From Pocillopora verrucosa (Eukaryota; Cnidaria; Anthozoa; Scleractinia; Pocilloporidae), in contig NC_089318.1 of the NCBI RefSeq assembly GCF_036669915.1, positions 13,768,628 to 13,832,627 on the forward strand: DNA of 64,000 nucleotides, written 5' to 3'. The position numbers and the translations under genes are program-made. The stretch's first letter is position 1, and every line of letters starts with the position of its first letter. Positions 56,192-64,000 of this stretch are shown piece by piece. The notes under the pieces were generated by a model. That model saw only the letters and a program-made list of their open reading frames with translations, did not search any database and had not been told where the DNA came from.

Positions 56192-56423
56192 CTGAATATA
56201 CAAATGACGCGCTCATGTTTTCTTTATAGTTTGCGGAGTCTCTGTACTTATCAGAAGACAACAATTCACACCATAGCTTTCCATCTGCTGCTTTGAAGGC
56301 GGCCATGTTTATTGAAAGGCACAAGTTTCTAGTTACGTTCAGATAATGAGACTCCTTTTGAAACCGAAGTTTCTCAAACGACCGCTTCAAAGGACGCCAT
56401 ACCTGTTCCAAACTTTTGTATTC
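56192..56423 (-). pseudogene. PAN-like exon of copy 5
   Basis: Acceptor TTACAACAG and donor TTCAG|GTAGGT. The frame EYKSLEQVWRPLKRSFEKLR ... NLCLSINMAAFKAADGKLWC ELLSSDKYRDSAN keeps the C-terminal PAN pattern (CLSIN, CELL). The N-terminal cysteines are not visible, so the first half is diverged. Confidence 0.6.
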
Positions 56424-57670
56424 CTGTTGTAATAACAAAAAATGTTTGTTTTAATCAAATAATTTTGGTTTAAGCTTTCTAGGGCAGCAAAACTTTTTTA
56501 GTCGTCCATTTCGATGGCCTACCTTACAGGCTATACCTCCATTAGTTGCGGGCTTTTGCTGCCCTGTCATATAATTGTGTGAAAGACCATTACGATTGTT
56601 GAAGTGGTTTGGTCTTTGAGTATTTGAGGTTCTATGTCAGATCTATATAAAACATTACCGGATTTTTTTTTGTCATTCTGTAAGTTAACATTTTAAGGCA
56701 TATTTTTAGTCTTCATTTTTATTTACTTCGGCCATTAACATCGATCTTTCTGACTCATTCAAATTCCGAGAGGATGGGTTTCTTTAAATGAAAAACTTGT
56801 TTTCTTCAGACAGTTGATCGTTTTTCCAGAGAGAAGTGAGATCTTTCTGGAAGATACAGATTAGGTAACTAACTGAGGTAACTAAGTTTTTAGGTAAATA
56901 ACATTGATATTAACAACATGACAAACCCTTGATCGTATTGGCTAGACATTAAACTTAACTAAGACAACTGTTCTTTCTGTAATGTCTCAACGACTCAACT
57001 GAGTGTTGATATAGTGAGAGGGTTTCGATAATGTTCACCGTTGGTCGCAAAATAATTCAGCCGTTAGGCGTAGAATTGATCGAACTGGCAGATGTTTACC
57101 GAAATTACTATTTATATCAAATACAGACTACGATGTTTGGGCAAAACTGTTTATGGACTAGCAGAACGACACGCTGGCGCGAAAAATCAATAAACTAAAC
57201 CAGTAAGGGTGGTGTGGGCGGGGAAGCGATCTGAAACCCGATACACTGAACTAGTTAAGACAAACTTATCAGGGGCGTGTTCTCTACTGTAATTACCCAT
57301 CACCACCCAGGGTGATCATCGCACCACTCCGTAAACAAAGTTAACTGTAAAAGTACAATGTTTTAAACTTGGCGGTAAGAAATTAAATGGTAGCCTTAAC
57401 AAAGCCAAAATCTTAACCATTAGCCATAAAAGCCACCACCCCACTGAGACCTACTAGTAAACAAAGTTATATGTCATCGCTAAAATTAGAAACATAATAT
57501 CCGAAAACAGTGTGCGAAACAGATGGCCCAAGCTTTAGCTGTAAGATGATCATGTTGCGAAATAACAGCCATGACAAAATTATAAGAGTTTGTATGGAAA
57601 TATTTACGACCGCTCTAAGGAATAAAAAAATAAGTCAAATTATCAATAAAAATACCTCATCTTATTTCCG
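56424..57670. other. 5' flank of copy 5
   Basis: No exon was recognised. 57400-57550 matches 40550-40680 inverted. The section 56424-57400 has no counterpart in the left arm, where it has been deleted. Confidence 0.45.
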
Positions 57671-57824
57671 CAGTGTATCGCTTGTTATCTGACCGCTTAC
57701 TTCATTGAAGGGAACCCATTTTTCAGCGAGTTACCCATTTCGAGGTCTTCTACGTACATAAGGAAAGTTTCTTTATGGGTTCCCTACAACGTAGAAAGAG
57801 GTCAGATAACAAGCGATGCACTGT
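57671..57824. repeat. Foldback MITE, right-arm copy
   Basis: Ends GTATCGCTTGTTATCTGACC and GGTCAGATAACAAGCGATGC. Counterpart of 40260-40410. Confidence 0.75.
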
Positions 57825-58340
57825 GGAAAAAAGGTGAGGTATTTCCATTTAGAATTTGACTTATTTTTTCATTCTTCGAAGCGGTTGTAAATATTCCCGA
57901 ACAAAATCATATAGTTTCGGCATGACTTTTTCTTCGCAAGATGATTATCTTACAGCTGGAGCTTGGGCCACCTGTGGTTCGCGTCTAATAATATGGAGAT
58001 CAAACGGAAATTGGAATACGTGATCGATGATGTACGCGAGGAACTATGGTGGTCATCAGTTAAGAGTGAGAACTCCTGGCATATAAGATTGCAGTCACTT
58101 TCCGGTACTTATTCTTACAGCATTTGCACCCACCTGAGCGACTGACTATTTGATATTCTGCTAATCGTATTTTGGCCGGATCTGTTATAAATGTAAACAA
58201 TTATCTCTTAGACGACTTTGATAATATGATTAGCATTACTGTGGAGTATCAGCATAGGAAAACTGTTCCTCATGTCGCCGCATACACCCAAAGTAAAGAT
58301 GAAACCGGGCACAAATTAAGTCGCTTTCTCTATCTTGGGT
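57825..58340 (-). repeat. Outer part of the right arm of the inverted duplication
   Basis: Reverse complement of 39755-40259. Similarity ends at about 58340 (ATCTTGGGTGGTGTTAAG), defining the outer boundary of the inverted duplication. Confidence 0.7.
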
Positions 58341-59070
58341 GGTGTTAAGGACTTCCAGCTTCCATCTCTCGGAAAGATCTTGGAGTTCATTGGCTCTTTA
58401 TTAGGTTCTAACCAATTATAGCGGCCTGTTAAGGAGATGGTTTCTTCTTTCTCGTTAATTTAATCATAGAGGGACTGAAAAGGAAAACAGAACAGAACCT
58501 TGCCGATATGGGTTTCTAATCAAACTGCGGAGGCTTCCTCCCTTTAAAAATTTGAGAATTCAAACACGTTCTAACGCCTTTCCGTGCAGTTTGGAACACT
58601 TCTCAAAGAATATATTTTGTCACTTAAAAGGAATCTTTAGCCCTTTGTCAATGTTTTCAAACTTGCATTGTAGTAAACGACGCCCATAACGAAGATGTCT
58701 GCCTATGTTCGTGTCTCATTCTTCCTTTTTCGGTCAGAACGCGTGTTTTGTTTTTTTTTTTGTGTGTGTGTGTGGGTGCACCGATGCACAGCTACGAAGA
58801 CATTCATACGAAACGCACTTCTTAAAAATTGAGGTCTGTTTAATTTATCGGTACATTAATGAATTCAATTTTCAATTCGCTTTCGTATTGGTATAGAATC
58901 GTGGTATACATTATTTCCTTGAATAAGCGCTCGGGGGCTTATTTAAAATTTTTTTGTATCCTACTACTTTTTTTGAGAAAGAAAGGCTTTTTGGTGAAGT
59001 TTAAATTTTGTTATTTATCACATAAACTGCGGTGTTATAAAGGGATTTCCGGCCCTGAGAAAAGCCGTAA
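58341..59070. other. No gene recognised
   Basis: Contains a (TG)n tract near 58760-58774. The frames at 58705-59176 look like chance. Confidence 0.3.
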
Positions 59071-59111
59071 CAACACACGTGAAAAAATATCGTATTTTTT
59101 CACGTGTGTTG
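59071..59111. promoter_or_regulatory. Perfect 19-bp inverted repeat with CACGTG cores
   Basis: CAACACACGTGAAAAAATA and its exact complement are separated by TCG. Each arm holds a CACGTG (E-box) hexamer. It lies about 120 bp upstream of the ATG of the Crypton-like exon, where a promoter would be expected. It could equally be a small hairpin element or part of a transposon end. Confidence 0.45.
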
Positions 59112-59232
59112 ATATAGCCAATCAGTTGCTGATACGTCACTCACCCTTGGCGCCACTCGGTCAGGTTGATGAATGAACGGCAAAGCCTTCACGATTCTCA
59201 ATACAAGTTGTTTGTCGGAGGTTCCTCAAATT

Positions 59233-59450
59233 ATGGCGACTAAAACACTAAAAAATACGTATTGCTGACAGACAGTGAGGTTCAAACTTTTCTAGAAGGG
59301 AAAGAAATCCACAAACTAAAAGAAAAACCGAAAGTTACGTATTCAGTGGCTTTGGTGTTAGCATTTCTCTCGGTTAAGAATGAAAATCGACAGCTGGAAG
59401 ATTTGTCACTGGCCAATTTTGGCCAATTACTTGAAAGACTTCCTCTGTCG
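59233..59450 (+). pseudogene. First-exon remnant of a Crypton/KIAA1958-like gene
   Basis: From the ATG at 59233 (MATKTLKNT) one base must shift to enter LLTDSEVQTFLEGKEIHKLK, VTYSVALVLAFLSVKNENRQ LEDLS and FGQLLERLPLSVRK. This pattern (an acidic 'TD-E' start, a helix leading to FL, an 'L-E-L...L-E-R-x-x-L-S-V-R' end) is that of the N-terminal helical region of tyrosine-recombinase-like proteins expanded in corals. A donor TCG|GTAAGG follows. No later exon was found. The family assignment is tentative. Confidence 0.45.
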
Positions 59451-59684
59451 GTAAGGAAAAAGTCAAGTTTTTTTAATCGTGATTCAACGCATTTTTCCAT
59501 TTAAGAGTTATCTCCAACGCACTCTACGATTGTCACTCGAGGATTGTCAATTCATTTATTTTCATTCATTTATGAAGTCGCCTTTTTTTCTCAGTCCTTT
59601 TGCATCCCTACTAATTTGTTTGAGAAAGTGAGAGTCAATGTGTGTGTGTTTTTTTTTTTCTTTTTTTTTTTTTTTACAGCCATG
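59451..59684. other. No gene; poly-T rich
   Basis: Contains runs of T near 59650-59678 next to the ZFYVE1-tail repeat. Confidence 0.4.
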
Positions 59685-60600
59685 AGAAACTTCCGACTTA
59701 TTGGCCCTTTTGGTCAAGTTTTTATTGATACTGCAACCTCACGAGTTTACACGAAAATTACTACTTCATGGTCTTGCATAGAGATGGAGGGCATCATCAA
59801 TTGCTGTGAAATCAAGTCTGATCTAAGTCCATTAGTTGCATCTTTTGCTTCAGTGAGGTCTTTTACACCAAAACCAGAGTCTTTTGAGGGCTTTCTGCTT
59901 TAAAGAAATAAAAACCAACGACAAGGTTATCACAGGGGCCTGTCAGACCAAAGAACCGAAAGACTAAAGACTGAAGCGATGGACTTTCAAATTGAACACA
60001 TGCAAACTGTCCAATATGCAGGAAAATGCTCACCACCAAGTCCTGATTGGATTTAAGCTACTACCTTTGATTGATTGAGAGGGTGTCAAGAGTTTACAAG
60101 TTTACATATCATTCATTAGGTGAAGTAAAGTAAAACCGGTGCAATTCTGGTTTAATTTGGATGCCAGAAAATCCTACATTACCTTCTTCGCCTTTGCTCT
60201 CTAAGAAGAGATCAAATGAATAATTCTCCTTAGAGAAACAATAAATTCATAAACCAAAGGGTAATGAGAATTTAGAAAATTATCAATCTTATGATAAGAT
60301 ATATGATCAGTCGCTCTGACTGAGGGCTTACGCTCGAAACGTCAGCCTCTTAACTCTTTACGGTGGCCAATTTATGTTTTCAACTCAGTTGTTAACACCA
60401 AATTACCAGTTAATTTAATACTTCCTTCTCAGAACTAACATACGCTGCGATCTGGGGAGTAAGGATATATGGGACATACAGTGGTAGGTTCATAAACCGT
60501 TTTGAAGATGCTATGCCTGAATGTGGCAAAATGCTTTCTGCCAATTTGACTTTTCCATGGTTATTGAACTTTTAAGAAATAATACAACAGGTGTGTGTGA
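59685..60600 (+). repeat. ZFYVE1-like 3' UTR repeat, copy 4 unit, with Penelope insertion
   Basis: CCATGAGAAACTTCCGACTT, AAGGTTATCACAGGGGCCTG, AGGAAAATGCTCACCACCAA and TGAATGTGGCAAAATGCTTT match 44575-45300 in the same orientation. It is split by a Penelope terminal fragment at about 60305-60410. Confidence 0.65.
60305..60410 (+). mobile_element. Penelope terminal-repeat fragment with degraded hammerhead motif
   Basis: Inverted relative to 44386-44495: GCTCGAAACGTCAGC, TTTACGGTGGCCAA, TTTTCAACTCAGTTGTTAAC. The ribozyme-like part (60313-60346) has CTGACTGAGGGC in place of CTGACGAAGGGC, so the conserved core is damaged. Confidence 0.65.
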
Positions 60601-62530
60601 TATTATGAATCAAAATAACTAAATCCAACATTTCTCTTCCTGTGAAAAGTTTGGGTTAATTTTTTTTCCATGTATATTTCCATGATTGTATTTCTTATGA
60701 GCAATTTACTTAATAGGTTTATTTCTAATTTTTGTTCGCTAGAATTGATTGATAAACATTTTTCAGGTTGTTCTGTGCTAAAATTTCTTTGGGATTTTTC
60801 CTTAGTTTCCAGGCTATGTCCATTTATACACATTAAGTAACTGACAAAAACAGTATTTGGGACCATTGTGACTGCTCTCACAAAATAAACCAGCTGAAAA
60901 ATAGAAACCATGTGAAAGGTAACATCAGCTCATAAGTCAAAGGGCTGTTCCTGCCAGAGCTTATTCAGCTTTTATTGTTGTAGACCGACTAAGGGCCCGT
61001 TATCTACACGAGGGCACTAAGAGTTTTCCAGTACTCTGCCCCCAACCTCCATTGGGTGGAATGCCAATCTACTGCAAGGTTAACCTTTTCCGCTCTAAAA
61101 TCAGTATGCATATTCTCTACACTGCTCTCCATGTTTTCTAAGGAGTCGAGGAGAATTAGTTTAACAATCCAGAGCTTTAGTCGGTGACCAATTCCTTGGT
61201 TTGGGTGACCTTAATGTTTGATCCAGGGGTGATATTGTAAGAGAAATTACATGCTTGTCACTATTAGGAGTCAAAGGTTTAATAAGTGTTTTTTTTTATT
61301 TATTTCTTTATATTTTTTATCCATTTTTTTAATTGTTTAACTCCTGTTGAGGATAATGGATTCTGAGAATAGTAAAGGAAAGGCTTTGAGCTCTTCAGTC
61401 GATGGGAGTGATGTTAAAAACCAAAACAAAAGAAATCACAACAGTCAATTGGAATAAGGAAAACATCACATGGAGCCAATGATATTTCAAAGCTACCACA
61501 GACTGCCTGGGGGCTGAAATAGATGGGACGTGTAAATGGTTCAGAGGGCAGTGCAGGTTTTTTAGTTAAAAAAAAACTCAGGGCAAGAGAAAAGTCACCA
61601 TTCTATGTCAAAAGCGGAATATGTGTGCTGACCTTGTACTGAGGCTGAGCGTTAAAAAAAGTTATCAGCAAAACAAAATTATATGAGAATTTGCAGCAAG
61701 TTTTTCTTTCATGTTAGTGATCCCTAAGCACCATTAATTAGTCAGACAGGTGCAGTATCAATAAATTTAGTTTGAAATGTTTACGTCTCCGGGAGAGAAC
61801 TTTAGTGAAAAAGTGAAAAGCGATAAAAAAGGAATTGTAAATGTCTTTTTTTTTCCAAGAACATCATTTCAAAAGAAAGTCTGACCGTGACAGAAGGGAA
61901 AATGATGACCAACAACGGGAGATAAGGCTCTGAGAATCAGCGGGAGATTTGTAACGAAATGGGGAATGAAGTGTTAGAGAGGAAATAGCGTAGAAAAGAG
62001 GGCACCTATGTAAAATGGGCAATGTGGTGGAGAGACAATATTAGTTACGGATGATTGTTGCATCTAAGCAGCAAGTCCAAGTTAGTTATCAGAAAAGTTC
62101 CCCGCCCGAACTTAGTTAAGCTGATAACTCCAGGAATGTGCATCTACATCTCACTGAAGGCAACGAAAGATAAAACTGGAGCAAAGAAGTCTATTTTATT
62201 GAAGTATAACTATCCAAACGCAGGAAGATAGTCCACCTCTTCCTCATAGATTACACCTTTTGAAATTTTAGGATGATATTAGAAAAAAATTATCGGCAGA
62301 TAACTATTTCTACGACACAGCAAGCGAGTTGGACATCTCTCGTTATCAGAATATTTGAATGCTGTTTGATAAGCCGTTTTGCATGAAAGAGTGTTCAACT
62401 TGGTATCACAAATTTATCTATATGGAGCTCGAGTTAATAGAAAGCATGGCTAAGGATTGATCCAGGGTAAAACCAAAGTTATATACGGACATAAGCCCTA
62501 TCCGAGAGGTTGCGCTTGAAACAGGAAAAA
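60601..62530 (+). repeat. USOMP5 3'-flank repeat, copy 4 version
   Basis: The fullest version of the 3' flank of the minus-strand copy. It includes the MITE at about 61030-61290 and the sequence leading to GTTGCGCTTGAAACAGG, next to the terminal exon. A direct repeat with 47706-48913; an inverted repeat with 34.4-35.1 and 43.7-44.3 kb. Confidence 0.7.
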
Positions 62531-63895
62531 CTATATATTGACGATTAGACTTATCAGATTTTTTTGCGAAAGCTGAGTAGATGTGTCCCAAGAATAACCG
62601 GCCTCCTTACTACACGTGTTTGAATTGTCAGGGCTCCTTCCTGTGCCAAATCCGATCCTCGAATCGCACGAAGTACACCACATTTCATCGTTGCTAACCA
62701 TACCAATTCTGGTTTCACTCCAACCAAAAACTGCATTGAATCCTTCTTCGTTGCAGTTGTCCTGTAATGAGCCTTGCGAACCAATCAAGTCTCATATTTT
62801 TCTAAACTAACAGAATAAAAAAAACCCGACTGAAAAATACAGATATTAGTCTCTAATTTTGTCTTCGCTAGACCCATTAACGTTTCGAGCTCTGAACTAT
62901 CTGTACTCAGTAACAAGTTCTGTGTACAGCATATATATATCCATATAGAGGTAACAACATGATTGAGAGTGCAATTTAGTGTTAAAAAGCACGATTAAAG
63001 TTTTCAAAGATAGCGTAATTGCACGAACCCGTTGGACGAGTGCGATTTGTAGTCCACGAAAATTTTTAGGTGCTTATTTATACCAAATTGCACTCAAAAT
63101 CATGTTGTTACTTGTTAATAATTTAGATTAGAAGTGTAGCACAGAAATTTAAGACGAACGAAATTTTGGCAGCTCGCGCGCTATTCGTAATTTGCACTCA
63201 TGTTACAACTTTGCACTTGTGTTACACGAAAAATGCTTTGCTTGTTTTCAGCCAATCAGCCACGAAAAAAAAAATTAAAGAAACCAGAACGTGATAAAAG
63301 GTGCCTTAGTGCCATCCATGAGGGGACGCAAGCGGCCTCAACTGTAAGTACTTTTTAGAAATGCTAAGATATTATCCTAGCATTCCTAACATTCCGAGCT
63401 GTGCGAGAGTGTCAAAATCCGTGCGTATGTCACAGAAATGTCACTAGACCTAAAGTACGCCAGACGAGGGCGAATGAATCATGTGGATATATTTCTCTTT
63501 ACAATCTACAATGTAACGCAAAGGAACCGGCCGAGGAATAAAGACACTATTGATTGCGTGTGAAACAAAAGCATTAGCTGATAGCATTTTAAGATCAGGC
63601 ATTAATTCATTTATCTTTTCATATTTATTCGCCCTCATCTGGCGTACTTTAGGTCTAGTGACATTTCTGACATACACACGGATTTTGACACTCTCGTGCA
63701 CCTCGGAATGTTAGGAATGCTAGTAATATCCTAGCATTTCTAAAAAGTACTTACAGTTGAGGCCGCTTGCGTCCCCTCATGATCTTCATAACCGGCGTCC
63801 ACCCTCCATCTCCACACCCAAAATCTCCCATGTGGCAGAGGACGGAGACTGGTTTGGAGTCCAAACGGAGGGTAATCAGTTTGCTGACATTAGAT
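62531..63895 (-). pseudogene. USOMP5-like matrix gene, copy 4 (3' part)
   Basis: Minus-strand exon 4 starts at 63895 after TTTTTGATAG and reads SNVSKLITLRLDSKPVSVLC then HMGDFGCGDGGWTPVMKI, open up to a MITE inserted at 63780. The exon resumes after 63318, where its expected donor reads GC (AAG|GCACCT). The terminal exon (about 62809-62531) has lost its first half and begins near LIGSQGSLQDNCNEEGFNAV. It has further deletions (FGWSETRIGM, then CSKEAGYSWDTS out of frame). Earlier exons would lie right of the window. Non-functional. Confidence 0.75.
63318..63780. mobile_element. 463-bp MITE with long TIRs inserted in a coding exon
   Basis: Ends ATGAGGGGACGCAAGCGGCC and its complement. The inverted arms are about 150-160 bp with few differences (GTAAGTACTTTTTAGAAATG, GTGTCAAAATCCGTG, CCTAAAGTACGCCAGA). 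A possible 2-bp AT duplication flanks GAGGGG...CCCCTC. The interior has no transposase. It interrupts exon 4 of copy 4 just after GGWTPVMKI. Confidence 0.8.
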
Positions 63896-64000
63896 CTATC
63901 AAAAAGACCGATTTGATTAATTTAATGTAATAAGTCACTTTAACCCCAGTATAAAAATCGACGGGTTTTCGTGCTTCCTAGTGTAGAGTTATTTCGCTGC

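Larger units (their letters stand above)
51227..56423 (-). pseudogene. USOMP5-like matrix gene, copy 5 (inverted relative to copy 3)
   Basis: Minus-strand remnants: PAN exon (56423-56192), EGF exon (about 56104-55988) and short cysteine exon (51263-51227). The PAN frame is open (RNLCLSINMAAFKAADGKLW, CELLSSDKYRDSANY) with good splice sites. The EGF exon has lost its AG acceptor (sequence CATTTAAATC where copy 3 has TTTAGTTAAG) and has a 1-base deletion in CQNVGTC. The short exon has a GC donor (CTACAG|GCTAGT). A complete LINE sits in the following intron (52.2-55.7 kb), and the last two exons are gone. Clearly non-functional. Confidence 0.7.

Noticed and set aside
59544-59903. 119-codon plus-strand frame
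   Set aside because: It runs through a poly-T tract into the ZFYVE1 3' UTR repeat. The equivalent region at 44.5-44.8 kb does not keep the frame.

Overview
The window looks like nuclear DNA from a cnidarian, most likely a stony coral. This is inferred from several things: AT-rich sequence with short phase-matched exons, several copies of a secreted PAN/EGF/fibrinogen-like gene resembling the coral 'uncharacterized skeletal organic matrix protein 5' (USOMP5) family, and a repeat load of CR1/L2-type LINEs, PIF/Harbinger, Penelope-like and BEL/Pao elements. No prokaryotic gene organisation, CRISPR array, rRNA or tRNA was seen. The species cannot be named from the sequence.

Left part (1-9.9 kb): the right portion of a PIF/Harbinger transposon (transposase exon with a premature stop, a two-exon Myb/SANT gene on the other strand, and a terminal inverted repeat near 3176), then a 5'-truncated, frameshifted LINE on the minus strand (3590-6435), a palindromic MITE and otherwise featureless DNA. 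From 10.1 to 13.0 kb lies USOMP5-like copy 1, a pseudogene. From 13.8 to 17.4 kb a nearly complete Penelope-like element (RT plus GIY-YIG endonuclease) carries a hammerhead-ribozyme-like motif and is bracketed by TA microsatellites. From 19 to 23 kb there are remnants of a BEL/Pao element and a LINE. From 24.1 to 26.1 kb there is a large foldback palindrome whose arms contain 60-bp tandem repeats and a short divergent ORF. A 0.75-kb direct tandem duplication follows (27.2-28.8 kb).

Right part (30-64 kb): USOMP5-like copy 2 (30.15-34.35 kb) is the only copy whose visible exons stay in frame from end to end, and it needs a non-canonical GC donor to do so. It converges on a ZFYVE1-like (tandem FYVE finger) pseudogene on the minus strand (37.57-35.53 kb). 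The rest is a rearranged segmental duplication. Copy 3 (40.7-43.7 kb, plus) and copy 5 (56.4-51.2 kb, minus) are arms of an inverted duplication that runs outward to about 39.76 and 58.34 kb. Copy 4 (63.9-62.5 kb, minus) is cut by the right window edge. The 3' flank of the USOMP5 gene and the 3' end of the ZFYVE1-like gene recur next to these copies, sometimes in altered orientation. Fragments of a hammerhead-bearing Penelope terminal repeat lie at or near the junctions. Copies 1, 3, 4 and 5 each carry different lesions: stops, deletions, lost splice sites, and LINE or MITE insertions.

Overall, the window shows a lineage-specific family of secreted matrix-type genes expanding by segmental duplication with inversion and then being broken by nested transposons. 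At most one copy looks translatable, and its signal-peptide exon was not found.
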